A stretch of DNA of 64,000 nucleotides from Bradyrhizobium sp. KBS0727 (GTDB taxonomy: Bacteria; Pseudomonadota; Alphaproteobacteria; Rhizobiales; Xanthobacteraceae). Below are positions 28,598 through 37,377 of the stretch, one piece after another; the stretch's first letter is position 1; each line of letters opens with the position of its first letter. The notes beneath the pieces were generated by a model. That model had not been told where the DNA came from. It did no database searches and worked only from the letters and a program-made list of their open reading frames with translations. The stretch spans positions 5,947,501 to 6,011,500 of the forward strand of contig NZ_CP042176.1 of the NCBI RefSeq assembly GCF_005937885.2, given 5' to 3'. The translations under genes were made by a program, and so were the position numbers.

Positions 28598-29569
28598 ATG
28601 GCTTCGTTCAACCGGCGGAGCGCAATTCGCATCGGGCTAGGTGGACTTTCAGGTGCCTTGTTCAGTTCAAACGCATATTCGGGACCGCAACAAATCGGTA
28701 TTCTGACCGGCCCTGTTACCGGGTCTTACTACTCGCTTGGGAGAGTGTTGGCGAACGCCCTAACAACGCAAAACCGACTGATTTCGGCGATTTCTTCGAA
28801 CGGAGCGTTTTCAAATGTCGGGCACGTCGGTGCGCTATTGGCGGATACAGCTTTCTGCCAAGCCGATCTTGCATTTTGGGCGTACACCGGGACCGAATTG
28901 TTCAGCACCTTGAAAAATGCTGATCTGCGTCTTATCGCGAATTGTTACACCGAGACTGTGCACATCCTCTGTCGGAAAGCATTAAACCTCGCCGATGCGT
29001 CCGGTCTCAAAGGACGGAAGGTCGCTGTATATGCGACGAACGATGGAGAACTTCGAAATGCAATACTGATTCTGGCCGCCCACGGTCTGAAGCCTTCAGA
29101 TGTCACCCCACAGGCCATGGCGCCCAGCGTTTGCATTCAGCAATTTGTATCGGGAGCCGTCGATGCTGTTTTCATAACCGCGGCGCAGCGCTCGAAAGAG
29201 GTGACCGCACTGGCCAAATCCGGCTTCGCATTCAATCTAGTCCCTCTTGATGCCAGCGCGCGCGAGCACTTGATAAAAACGTCTCCATATTTTTCATCTG
29301 ACGTCGTTGGTGCGGACACATACTTTACCAGCCCGCCCGTTCTTGCAGTTGGGATCGGGTGTCAGTGGCTAACCACAACAGATCGCGCTGAGGATCTCGT
29401 TTTTGATTTGACCACCGGCTTGTGGAACGATCAAACACGGATCGAATTGCTTGCAGGATTCCCGAATGGTCAGGCGGTAATAAAAGAGCGAGCGACACAA
29501 GGCACCGACGGAGTGCCGCTGCATCTGGGAGCACAGCGCTATTACAAGCAAGAGGGCATCTCCAAGTGA
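28598..29569 (+). CDS. TAXI-family TRAP transporter solute-binding protein
   Basis: 323 residues from ATG 28598, preceded by GGGAGG; an upstream in-frame ATG at 28586 overlaps that site and is less likely. The leader has a twin arginine (FNRRSAIRIGLGG) and may use Tat export. The mature protein starts with the TAXI hallmark IGILTGPVTGSYYSLG and has GLKGRKVAVY and QQFVSGAVDAVF segments. Family members bind small organic acids for TRAP uptake. No TRAP membrane subunits are adjacent, so it is an orphan here. It is divergent from the RHS gene with about 130 bp between starts. Whether the two are functionally linked is unclear. Confidence 0.85.
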   Translation: MASFNRRSAIRIGLGGLSGALFSSNAYSGPQQIGILTGPVTGSYYSLGRVLANALTTQNRLISAISSNGAFSNVGHVGALLADTAFCQADLAFWAYTGTELFSTLKNADLRLIANCYTETVHILCRKALNLADASGLKGRKVAVYATNDGELRNAILILAAHGLKPSDVTPQAMAPSVCIQQFVSGAVDAVFITAAQRSKEVTALAKSGFAFNLVPLDASAREHLIKTSPYFSSDVVGADTYFTSPPVLAVGIGCQWLTTTDRAEDLVFDLTTGLWNDQTRIELLAGFPNGQAVIKERATQGTDGVPLHLGAQRYYKQEGISK

Positions 29570-30362
29570 TAGAGAAGGGGCGCTGAAATCATTAGGCAAG
29601 GAGCGCACCACTCAACTTGAGATTCCGATCAAAGCAGTCTGCGCGATACACCAAGCTAGTTGCGCCATCATCCTTCCCAAGTCTGCTCAATGCTCCGGAA
29701 GTCAATTCTTCGCTGCCCCCGGCGAGGATAACCGCTGATCATACGAATTGAGCTCTCGGCAATTAGCCGGCGCAAACTTGTCGCTCGCCGAGAGCGAGCA
29801 CTCCGCGCCCAAAACATCAGTCCACCGCCGACACCGCAGCACGTTCAGTTCGGCCTGCCCACATTGGTTGTCGCTAGATTTCCTTCGATCTCTCGGTGCA
29901 CACATCGTGCACACGCCGCCCTCTAACTATTTGAAAGAATTAAACTCTCGTTCCAATCCATCATTGGACTGAACGGGCGTCGGCCAATCCCAGACGACTC
30001 CCCAAGAGTGAGGGTTGAAATGGATATTGATTACAAAAATATGATCGCACGGCTCTAGTTGCGTCAAACCATACGAAATGAAACTCGCTTTCTTTGGCCC
30101 AGGGTTATGATGTGGCAAATTTCTCCTGCTTGCAGTTGAGGGACAAGCAAAAAAGGCGCTTGAGTTGGTTCATAGAAATCGACGATCGCAAAGCCGTTCC
30201 GGCTTTCTGCTCGGAATCGCTGGGCAATGTGGTGGACGTTCTGAGCAAATGCGGCGCTTGGCTCGAACGTATTGACTCGGAGACATCCGAGCGGAGTTGA
30301 GGGATCCCGCAGAAATTTACGTGTAGGCCGCTTGCTCGCTTGAATCATTTGTGAGATGACCT
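29570..30362. other. Gap containing the right repeat copy
   Basis: No supported gene. It contains the direct repeat at 29849-29970. Several short open frames follow before the excisionase-like gene, including a 124-codon reverse frame at 30064-30438 that is not recognisable. Confidence 0.4.
29849..29970. repeat. Imperfect direct repeat, right copy
   Basis: Same-orientation partner of 14564-14703. It shares TTCGGCCTGCC, GATCTCTCGGTGCACAC and TCCAATCCATCATTGG with conserved spacing apart from a short deletion. Together the copies define a 15.3-kb unit. Confidence 0.6.
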
Positions 30363-30779
30363 TTGCGCAAACCAGCGCTAACATCGTCCGAGAATGTAGG
30401 ACCCGATACACCGCTGAGGCTGTCCGTAGCAGCTGCAATCGCTTTTCCGGATCAGAGTATTTCCGAAAGCAGCTTGAGACGAGAAGCCAAGCGCGGGCGG
30501 CTTACAGTCGAGATTATTGCAGGCAAGGCGTTTACGACTCTCAATGAAATTGAAAGGATGCGTGGCCGATGCCGCGTAGAAGTAAAGGTGCCCGCCTCCA
30601 CCTCAGACCAGCCCGCTACAAGGCCGGAACACTCACCCATCAAGCCACTTGGGTCATCCGGGACGGCACGGGATATCACGCCACTGGATGCACTGAACGC
30701 GAAGTTGCAGCGGCTGAGCAAGTCCTCAAGGACTATATTGCAAAGAAATACGCGCCGGCGCGCAAGGAACAAGATTTAG
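30363..30779 (+). CDS. Excisionase-like DNA-binding protein
   Basis: 138 residues from a TTG start. The N-terminal part reads GPDTPLRLSVAAAIAFPD, then SSLRREAKRGRLTVEIIAGK and FTTLNEIERMR, a helix-turn-helix of the excisionase/MerR-like type. The tail DALNAKLQRLS resembles the end of small proteins found just upstream of integrases in Bradyrhizobium, as I remember them. Its 3' 211 bp overlap the integrase gene in another frame, suggesting translational coupling. It probably sets the direction of recombination for the element. The TTG start is chosen because similarity to the remembered family begins there; this is not certain. Confidence 0.6.
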   Translation: MRKPALTSSENVGPDTPLRLSVAAAIAFPDQSISESSLRREAKRGRLTVEIIAGKAFTTLNEIERMRGRCRVEVKVPASTSDQPATRPEHSPIKPLGSSGTARDITPLDALNAKLQRLSKSSRTILQRNTRRRARNKI

Positions 30780-31771
30780 AGAAAATCCCCATCGCGGACG
30801 TGCTTTCGATTTTCATCGACGACCGCCCAGATCTCTACGTCGAGAACTCCGACGCTCAGAAGTATCTCAATCGGATCGGGCGCCTCAAAGAATTCTGGGG
30901 AAAGCTCATGTTGTCCGAGGTGACCCGGACTAAGTGCCGCGAGTACCAACAACACCGTGGCAATAAAGGCGGCGCCCGCCGAGATCTTGAGGATCTCAGG
31001 GCAGCCATCGCCAATCATGCGGCGGAAGGGCTGCACCGTGGCATTGTGAAGGTCACACTCCCCAAGAAGGGCCCTGCCCGCGATCGATGGCTGACTCGTG
31101 ACGAAGCCGCCCACCTAATCTGGACGTGTTGGCGCGCCCGCGAGATACAGACCGTGCACCGCGGACCGAATAAAGGACAGCAGGTGGAAACGAATAAGCG
31201 GCCGCTCCGCCATCTCGCCCGGTTCATCCTGATCGGCGTCTATAGCGGGACCCGCGCCGGGGCGATTGCATCAGCGTCGCCGACCGCGGCCATCGGGCGG
31301 TCCTTTGTCGACCTTGAACGTGGCGTCTACTACCGACGCGCCCAGGGAAAGCAGGAGACCAACAAACGGCAGCCGCCGATGCCGATCCCACCGCGCCTGC
31401 TGGCACACCTGCGACGCTGGAAGGAGCGCAAGATCATCGCGCGGCACTTCGTCGAGTTCAACGGCGAAGGTGTGTCTTCCGTCAAGACTGCGTTCAAACA
31501 CGCGGTGACGCTGACCAAGCTCGGGCCCGGCGTTTCACCGCATACGCTACGGCACACCGCAGCGACGTGGTTGATGCAGAATGGTACCGACCCATGGCAG
31601 GCCGCCGGGTATCTCGGCATGAGTGTCGAAACGCTGTTGCGGGTGTACGGGCACCACCACCCGGACCACCTGAAGGACGCCGTCGCCAAGATGACGGCCA
31701 AGCCCACCGCCTCAGCTTCGCCTCAGAAACAAGTCGAAAAGAGGAAAACGAACGTCGTCAAAATTCAATGA
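30569..31771 (+). CDS. Tyrosine-type site-specific integrase
   Basis: 400 residues. The catalytic domain contains the first Arg in YSGTRAGAI, HTLRHTA supplying His-x-x-Arg, and the nucleophile Tyr in LLRVYGHHH. The N-terminal half (about 70-180) looks like a SAM-like core-binding domain. The gene ends 40 bp before the 3' part of a tRNA-Met gene, the standard arrangement for an integrase beside its attachment site. It overlaps the excisionase-like frame by 211 bp. It probably catalysed insertion of the DNA to its left at the tRNA. It looks intact. Confidence 0.88.
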   Translation: MPRRSKGARLHLRPARYKAGTLTHQATWVIRDGTGYHATGCTEREVAAAEQVLKDYIAKKYAPARKEQDLEKIPIADVLSIFIDDRPDLYVENSDAQKYLNRIGRLKEFWGKLMLSEVTRTKCREYQQHRGNKGGARRDLEDLRAAIANHAAEGLHRGIVKVTLPKKGPARDRWLTRDEAAHLIWTCWRAREIQTVHRGPNKGQQVETNKRPLRHLARFILIGVYSGTRAGAIASASPTAAIGRSFVDLERGVYYRRAQGKQETNKRQPPMPIPPRLLAHLRRWKERKIIARHFVEFNGEGVSSVKTAFKHAVTLTKLGPGVSPHTLRHTAATWLMQNGTDPWQAAGYLGMSVETLLRVYGHHHPDHLKDAVAKMTAKPTASASPQKQVEKRKTNVVKIQ

Positions 31772-31810
31772 AAATGGGCACTTCTAGTGGGAATACTGCG
31801 AATTTCCACC

Positions 31811-31856
31811 GCTCATAACGGTCTGGTTGCAGGTTCGAGTCCTGCCGGGCCCACCA
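31811..31856 (+). pseudogene. 3' part of tRNA-Met (CAT), attachment-site remnant 1
   Basis: 46 bp covering the anticodon loop (GCTCATAACG), variable loop, T arm with GGTTCGAGTCCTG and acceptor end GGGCCCACCA. The 5' half of the tRNA is missing, so this is an att-type fragment, not a gene. It is 40 bp after the integrase stop. It is the best preserved of three such fragments in the same orientation. Confidence 0.75.
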
Positions 31857-31984
31857 CGCTTCGCCCTGCGGGCTACGCGTGGCGCAGCCAAGCGGAGACC
31901 ACAGGGCGAAGCGTGGTGTCCGGCGTAGCCGAGCGTGGCGAGAGCGAAGACGGACGGGGCTGCCACCGGGAAGGCCATGCCCCC

Positions 31985-32093
31985 AAAACCAAAATATCGA
32001 AAACAACCCCATGCAAAGTAGCCGCGTGGTCGGATTCCCGACGCAAAATCCCGCGAAAACATTTTGACACGTCGGGCAAATCAACGGCAGAAT
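31985..32093. repeat. Dispersed repeat, copy 1
   Basis: About 110 bp from AAAATATCGAAAACAACCCC to GACACGTCGGGCAAATCA and CGGCAG. It recurs at 33929-34062, and its second half again at 42201-42283. It lies about 130 bp after the tRNA fragment. The flanking bases up to 32255 hold no gene. Confidence 0.65.
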
Positions 32094-32255
32094 AGCAAAA
32101 TCGCGCGATCCGTGAGGCCCCGGTCCTGCCTGGCATCGCCCCCCAGTGCAATTAAAACAACCTGCAATTAGAACAACCTGCCCGGCTGATTAGAGAGTCT
32201 TATCCGGTCCAATGTGGAACGGGACGCCTTGCGGACTTTCTGATGGCGATCAGCC

Positions 32256-33503
32256 TCAGACCAGCTCGGCTCCCTTCCGTTCGGGAATGAGAAGAAGCAA
32301 CGCTGCAATATCCAGAATGTACAGCAGGGCAAGCAACGCGATGGCCGTTTGAAAACCATAGACGGCACTGACGGCGCCCACAGCCAATGGGCCAAAGCCG
32401 GCAACGGCCCGCCCAATGTTGAAGAATACGTTCTGCGCAGTCGCGCGGGCCACCGTCGGATAGAGTTCGCTGGTAAGCGCTCCGTAACCACCCAACATGC
32501 CATTCACGAAGAAGCCCATGACCGCACCGCCGACAAGCAGATGCAGCGGGTCGACCAGCTGCGAATAGACCACAACCATGATTGCCGCACCGAGCATGTA
32601 GCCAAGGAAGGCTGGACGGCGGCCGATCCGGTCCGCGATGTGTCCAAACAAGAAGATACCAAGCGCCATGCCGCTGATCGTAACGGCGGTCCAGATTGCC
32701 GATCGAGTAAGACCGTAGCCGAACCGCGTCGATAGATAATTCGGCAACCAGATCATAATTCCGTAGTACCCGAAATTCTGCACCGAGCAGAGGATGATCA
32801 TCCCAAGGCTGGTTTTGATCGTCTGTCTATCCGCGACAAGCAATCGCAGCGGAGACGTTGCATCCGGCTCGCGGGTTCTGTGAGACTTGAATAACTCCGG
32901 CTCGTGCAGAACGCGCCTGATAAAGTAACTCACGATCGCCGGAAAAATACCGACGACAAACATGCCGCGCCAGCCAATCACCGGCAACAGGAGCGGCGTG
33001 AGCAAGGCGGCGGCCAGGACACCGAGTTGCCATCCCAATCCTACATACGAGCAAGCGCGCGCACGTTTCGAACTGGGCCAGGCCTCGGCCACCAGCGCCA
33101 TCCCGATACCAAATTCGCCGCCCAAGCCGAGACCGGCAATGCTTCGGTAGACAAGGAGGTCCCAATAGCCCTGCGCAAGCGCGCACATTCCCGTAAACAC
33201 GGCGAACACGACGATGGTCCAGGTGAGAACGCGCACCCGGCCCAATCGATCCGACAGCATTCCAAATCCAAGTCCCCCGACGACCGCCCCCACAAGCGTC
33301 GCGGTCACCAGCGATGCGGCTTGCACGGAAGTAAGATGCAAATCACTCGAAATCGCATTCAACATGAAACCGAGTATCAGGAGATCAAAGCCATCCATCG
33401 CATAACCGATGGCAGAGCCCCACATGGCTCTGCGAGCGTTGCTGTCGATCTCCGAGACCGAGCCCGAAAGAACCGCTCCCGTGGCACTTTGTACCTGGCT
33501 CAT
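32256..33503 (-). CDS. MFS transporter (aromatic acid:H+ symporter-like)
   Basis: 415 residues with about 12 hydrophobic segments. It carries the MFS loop motif SDRLGRVRV after helix 2 and a second DRIGRRPAF after the central loop. YAMDGFDLLILGF in helix 1 is typical of the AAHS/sialate-type carriers that import aromatic or other organic acids. The start at 33503 follows a purine-rich GGGGGAA site. It stands alone between two tRNA-fragment boundaries, so its module carries no enzymes for the substrate. The catabolic clusters on either side could use it; that is inference. Confidence 0.85.
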   Translation of the reverse strand: MSQVQSATGAVLSGSVSEIDSNARRAMWGSAIGYAMDGFDLLILGFMLNAISSDLHLTSVQAASLVTATLVGAVVGGLGFGMLSDRLGRVRVLTWTIVVFAVFTGMCALAQGYWDLLVYRSIAGLGLGGEFGIGMALVAEAWPSSKRARACSYVGLGWQLGVLAAALLTPLLLPVIGWRGMFVVGIFPAIVSYFIRRVLHEPELFKSHRTREPDATSPLRLLVADRQTIKTSLGMIILCSVQNFGYYGIMIWLPNYLSTRFGYGLTRSAIWTAVTISGMALGIFLFGHIADRIGRRPAFLGYMLGAAIMVVVYSQLVDPLHLLVGGAVMGFFVNGMLGGYGALTSELYPTVARATAQNVFFNIGRAVAGFGPLAVGAVSAVYGFQTAIALLALLYILDIAALLLLIPERKGAELV

Positions 33504-33928
33504 TTCACATTCCCCCTCTGTTCGGTCGCCGAGCCGATACCGGGTCGATCCAGCGAGCCGGCCTCACTTCCCCAAATGTCGCTGCGCGATGAAACGTGAC
33601 CTGCCAATTGACGGCATCATTCAAGCATTCATGCCACTTCGCAGCCTTCCTCTGATTGCCCTGACGATCATCCGCCTTTCATGCGCGGCGCGCAACACCG
33701 CGGGCGTTATCGAGCCACCGAAAAAGGACAGATCGAGATGTCCCACCTGACAATGAGCTTTTGCAGGTGGATATCTCAACACTTGTGTGTTGTTCCGTCG
33801 CGACAACAAAATGGAAATGGTGATAAAGGAATAGGCCGCGCCGAAGCCCACTTGGGCGAAGGCGGGCCGTGTACCCACCCATCAGACCAAGTCAGCCACG
33901 CTTCCCGGCAGCCGTGCCGCCCCCAACT
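33504..33928. other. Gap without a supported gene
   Basis: About 425 bp upstream of the MFS gene. Short open frames on both strands are unrecognisable. The MFS promoter should lie at the left end. Confidence 0.35.
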
Positions 33929-34062
33929 AAAATATCGAAAACAACCCCATGCAACGTAGCCGGTGGTCGCCGGCATCGATGTTTTTTAGCGATCCCGCGC
34001 AAACATTTTGACACGTCGGGCAAATCAGCGGCATTATTCCATCATCGCGCTATTGGCGTAAC
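33929..34062. repeat. Dispersed repeat, copy 2
   Basis: Starts AAAATATCGAAAACAACCCC like copy 1. Its last 83 bp (33979-34062), including GATCCCGCGCAAACATTTTG and ATTATTCCATCATCGCGCT, are almost identical to 42201-42283. The two copies lie on either side of the second catabolic cluster. Confidence 0.75.
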
Positions 34063-34246
34063 GCCCATGGCCCTGCCCGACAACGGGCTCTTCGGCACGA
34101 TTGCAGGCAAAAAATCCCTAAGCACGGCCTCTTCACGAAGGTTGCAATCGCCGAGCGAAGGCAGCTTCAGGCCTTGTTGGCTAACGCCCGGAAGTTGCTG
34201 CAAGAGATGAAATGATCTGTTTTGGCTGGGACGAACATTGCGGGCC

Positions 34247-34287
34247 GCTCATGGGGGGTCTGGCTGCAAGTCCCGCCGGGCCCGCCA
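34247..34287 (+). pseudogene. tRNA-Met 3' fragment, attachment-site remnant 2
   Basis: GCTCAT, GGTCTGGCTGCA and GTCCCGCCGGGCCCGCCA align with the fragment at 31811-31856. The T-loop GTTCG is deleted and the anticodon loop altered. It is the most decayed of the three copies and marks an old insertion boundary. Confidence 0.55.
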
Positions 34288-34377
34288 ATAAATCGATCAC
34301 CTATGGGATCTTCATTTCGCAGGACCTCGGCAAATGCCTTCGTCCAGAAGGCTGCTTCGGCTCGCGGCGATTTGAAA

Positions 34378-35595
34378 TCAGGAAGCGCTCAACAGATCGC
34401 CCACCTTCTCGTACGCAACACCCTTGAAGCGCATCAACTGAAACTTCTTGATCGGAACATAGTCGGTCGGCGTTGTCGTCATGGTGATTCCCGGAACAAG
34501 CAGCGGGGCCGCGAAGCTCAAGAGGTTCGTCGCCTGCCGGAGAATGTTTGCCCGGCTCAGATCATCGCCGCAAGAACGAACGACATGCGACGTCGTTGCT
34601 GCGATCGTGTAGCCGATCGCATAGAGATCATCAGCGCGATCCGCATTCGGCACGTAGCGATCGAGGAAGGCCATATAGTCCTGCATCTCCTTCTGCCCGG
34701 CCCACAAGGGATTGCCCGGGTCCTGGCGGGTGACCAGGGCCAGCACGCCCTGCGCGTTCTCGAAGCCTGCCGGCTTCAAGGTCGCGCGGGTCGACGAATT
34801 GCCGGAGCCGAGAAAGACCTGGGGCTTCCAGTTGAGCGCGGCCATCTTCTGAAGCGCCTGGCTCGCCATCTTGGGAATCGTGATCAGGTTGACGACGTCG
34901 GCGCCCGACAGCTTCATCTGAACGATTTGCGAATCGACGGTGGGATCGCCGACAGCATAGCTCAGCTCGGAGGCGATCTGCGACGTCTTGCCGGCAAGGC
35001 CACTCTTGAGGCCCGTCAGGGTCGCCCTGCCGGCATCGTCGTTCTGATAAAGCATCGCGATCTTTGCGGCCGGAAAGTTGCTTGCGATATAGCGGCCGAT
35101 CACCGATCCCTCGATCTCGTACGTCGTGCCGCCAACCATCGTCCATGGGTTGTTTACGAAATCAGATAGCTTGCTTGCCGCGGCGGCCAGGAACAGTTGC
35201 GGCACCTTGCGCGCATTCATGTATTTCTGAACTGCGATGTTGCCGGGCGTCCCCATCGCGCCGGCGATGAACAGGACCTCGTCGCTTTCGACTAGCCGGC
35301 GCGCCGCCTCTACCGATTTCGCCGGGCTATAGGCATCGTCATAGTTGATGAAAGCGATCTTGCGCCCGTTGATCCCGCCCTGGTCATTGAGCATGCGGAA
35401 ATAGGCAGCCATCGCGTTGGCCAACACACCGAACGAGGAGACGGGACCGCTCAGCGGACCGAACTGCCCAATGCGGATCTCCTTGTCGCTGGCGCCGGGA
35501 TCGTAGGATCCTGCTGCGAAGGCGATTTGCTTGGAGAGCCCGGCCGCCAGGCCGCTTGCCGCGCCCGCGAGCACCGTCCGACGATTGATTGTCAT
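34378..35595 (-). CDS. LivJ-type ABC transporter substrate-binding protein
   Basis: 405 residues from ATG 35595, preceded by GGGAGGAAACC. The leader NRRTVLAGAASGLAAGL suggests Tat or Sec export. The mature part has KEIRIGQFGPLSGPVSSFG, GGINGRKIAFINYDDAYS and NARKVPQLF. These match the binding protein at 9462-10700 nearly segment for segment. It is the last gene of the reverse-strand operon TetR, ligase, SDR, crotonase, nitronate-monooxygenase-like protein, binding protein, and follows the previous stop by 22 bp. No permease or ATPase is present. It probably delivers the acid that the ligase activates. Confidence 0.87.
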   Translation of the reverse strand: MTINRRTVLAGAASGLAAGLSKQIAFAAGSYDPGASDKEIRIGQFGPLSGPVSSFGVLANAMAAYFRMLNDQGGINGRKIAFINYDDAYSPAKSVEAARRLVESDEVLFIAGAMGTPGNIAVQKYMNARKVPQLFLAAAASKLSDFVNNPWTMVGGTTYEIEGSVIGRYIASNFPAAKIAMLYQNDDAGRATLTGLKSGLAGKTSQIASELSYAVGDPTVDSQIVQMKLSGADVVNLITIPKMASQALQKMAALNWKPQVFLGSGNSSTRATLKPAGFENAQGVLALVTRQDPGNPLWAGQKEMQDYMAFLDRYVPNADRADDLYAIGYTIAATTSHVVRSCGDDLSRANILRQATNLLSFAAPLLVPGITMTTTPTDYVPIKKFQLMRFKGVAYEKVGDLLSAS

Positions 35596-35617
35596 GGTTT
35601 CCTCCCTCGGCCGAGGC

Positions 35618-36592
35618 CTACGGAACGCAGCCCTCAAACGCCGCCTGGTATTGTTCGGCCAGTTCCTCGACCAGCTCGGCAGCACCGCCCATTGAGCGCA
35701 CACCCGAGACGGAATGCCCCGCGCTCCAGACCTCGATCCAGCGCCGCGGTCGATCGCCGGAATCCTTGCCGCCGAACTTTTCCCCGGCGCGGGCTTCGGA
35801 CACCGACTCATCCAGATTGGCGGGGTCGAGACCCGCTGCAACGATCGATGGCCGCAGCATGCTCGCGTCGAGGCCGGTGAAAGCCCTCGTAAGCATCACG
35901 TCATCGAGCGTGCTATCGACCAGCATCTGGCGGTACGCATCGCTTGCCATACTCTCGCGCGCGGCGATGAAGCGCGTACCCATGTAAGCGAGGTCGCAGC
36001 CAAGCACGCGGGCGGCCGCCAGCGAGTCTCCGTCGGTGACGCCACCGGCAAGCACGATAGGACCGTCGAACATGGCGCGGACCGCACGCACGAATGCAAA
36101 CGGGTTGGCCCAGCCGGTTTGTCCTCCGGCGCCAGCCGTCAGCAGGATCAGGCCGTCGGCGCCGGCTTCGATCGCCTTCTCCGCATGGCGCATTGACGCG
36201 ATGTCGGCGAACACGAGGCAGCCGATATCGTGTAACGGCGCAACCGCTGCAGCCGGCGACCCGACGCTGGTAATCACCATTTCTACCTTGTGACGCACGA
36301 GACAGCCGAGATCGTCCTTGAAGCGCGGCTGACGGATGATGAGGTTCGGGCAATGCGGGGCGGCCGGCCGCTCCAGGCCGGCGACATTCCGCTCGATCTG
36401 GCCGAGCCAGGCGCTGAGTTCTTCGACCGAACGTGCGTTCGCGGTCGGAAACGCGCCGATCGCACCCGCACGGCACACTGCCGTCACGAGATCGACGCCC
36501 GACACACGAAGCATCGGCGCTGCAATCAAGGGCAAACGAAGCCGCGTTGCGATGGCTTCCGGCAGAGCGCTGTGGCGGTGCAAAGCGCTCAC
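35618..36592 (-). CDS. Nitronate monooxygenase/2-nitropropane dioxygenase-like flavoprotein
   Basis: 324 residues from GTG 36592, two bases after the crotonase stop. A TIM-barrel flavoprotein: LPLIAAPML at the N-terminus, AGADGLILL, GPIVLAGGVTDG and YMGTRFIA forming the FMN phosphate site. In characterised nitronate monooxygenases and FabK the motif is GGHxG with a functional His; here it is AGGQTGW with Gln158. Many relatives in CoA-catabolic operons act on unsaturated acyl-CoAs or are uncharacterised, so the name is a family label only. The frame extends upstream into the crotonase gene, but that part is antisense to nothing and shows no similarity. Confidence 0.8.
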   Translation of the reverse strand: MSALHRHSALPEAIATRLRLPLIAAPMLRVSGVDLVTAVCRAGAIGAFPTANARSVEELSAWLGQIERNVAGLERPAAPHCPNLIIRQPRFKDDLGCLVRHKVEMVITSVGSPAAAVAPLHDIGCLVFADIASMRHAEKAIEAGADGLILLTAGAGGQTGWANPFAFVRAVRAMFDGPIVLAGGVTDGDSLAAARVLGCDLAYMGTRFIAARESMASDAYRQMLVDSTLDDVMLTRAFTGLDASMLRPSIVAAGLDPANLDESVSEARAGEKFGGKDSGDRPRRWIEVWSAGHSVSGVRSMGGAAELVEELAEQYQAAFEGCVP

Positions 36593-36594
36593 GG

Positions 36595-37368
36595 CTACCT
36601 GCCCTTCCAGACCGGCTTGCGCTTTTCGGCGAAGGCCTTGAGGCCCTCGGTACGATCCTCCGAATTCAGCGCACGAGCGGCAATCGGCATCTGCTGAGCC
36701 CAGCCGACTTCGTCGGTCCAATTGGCCGACTGGAGGATGATCTCCTTCGAGGCCGCCAGCGCCGTCGGCCCATTGACCAGCAGCTCATTGCCGAACGCCA
36801 CGGCAGCGTCCAGCGCCTGCCCCGGCTCGACCAGCCGGTTGACGAGCCCGAGCCGTTCGAAGAACTCGGCGGTCTTGAACTGCCCCGTCAATGCGAGCTC
36901 CATCGCGATGTGATAGGGAATCCGCTTCGGCAACCGAAACAGTCCGCCGCCGATCGCGACGACGTTGTGCCGGACCTCCGGCAATCCCATCCTGGCGTCG
37001 CGCGCGGCCACGATGAGATCGCAGGACAGGCACAGCTCCAGACCCCCGCCGACGGCGTAACCTTCGACCGCTGCGATCAGGGGTTTCCGCGGCGGTCGGC
37101 GGAACAATCCAAAGCCGCCGCGATCAGTCGTGCCACGTTCGCCCCGTGCGGCCGCTTTCAAGTCCGCGCCCGCCGAGAAATTCCCTCCGGCGCCAGTGAT
37201 CACGCCGACGAAGAGTTCGTCTTCGGCGTCGAGCCGGTCCATTGCCGCGGAGACACCCTGCGCCACTGCGATATTGCAGGCGTTCTTCGCCTCGGGTCGA
37301 TTGAGCGTGACAATAAGGATATGCCCGCGCCGTTCGGTGAGAACCGCTTGTTCGTTGCTGCCTGTCAT
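36595..37368 (-). CDS. Enoyl-CoA hydratase/isomerase (crotonase) family
   Basis: 257 residues, the usual family length. It has FSAGADLK and YAVGGGLELCLSCD for the oxyanion hole. GLPEVRHNVVAIGGG keeps the first catalytic-type Glu but has no acid at the second position, so isomerase, hydrolase or lyase chemistry is as likely as hydration. It lies 9 bp after the SDR stop and 2 bp before the nitronate-monooxygenase-like start, so the genes are tightly packed. Part of the beta-oxidation-like degradation of the acid activated by the ligase. Confidence 0.87.
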   Translation of the reverse strand: MTGSNEQAVLTERRGHILIVTLNRPEAKNACNIAVAQGVSAAMDRLDAEDELFVGVITGAGGNFSAGADLKAAARGERGTTDRGGFGLFRRPPRKPLIAAVEGYAVGGGLELCLSCDLIVAARDARMGLPEVRHNVVAIGGGLFRLPKRIPYHIAMELALTGQFKTAEFFERLGLVNRLVEPGQALDAAVAFGNELLVNGPTALAASKEIILQSANWTDEVGWAQQMPIAARALNSEDRTEGLKAFAEKRKPVWKGR

Positions 37369-37377
37369 CGATCCGCC

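Noticed and set aside
30064..30438. 124-codon reverse frame upstream of the excisionase-like gene
   Set aside because: No recognisable family, and it overlaps the better supported plus-strand gene starting at 30363.
31811..31856. Intact tRNA-Met gene
   Set aside because: Only the anticodon-to-acceptor half is present; the bases before it are integrase-proximal sequence with no D arm or matching 5' acceptor strand.
31758..32084. Open frame with ARQDSNLQPDRYE-type translation
   Set aside because: This peptide is the known artefact of translating the antisense of a tRNA 3' end; it supports the tRNA fragment, not a protein.
31857..34287. Insertion sequence in the repeat-rich interval
   Set aside because: No transposase or terminal inverted repeats were found; the repeats look like dispersed non-coding elements and tRNA pieces.
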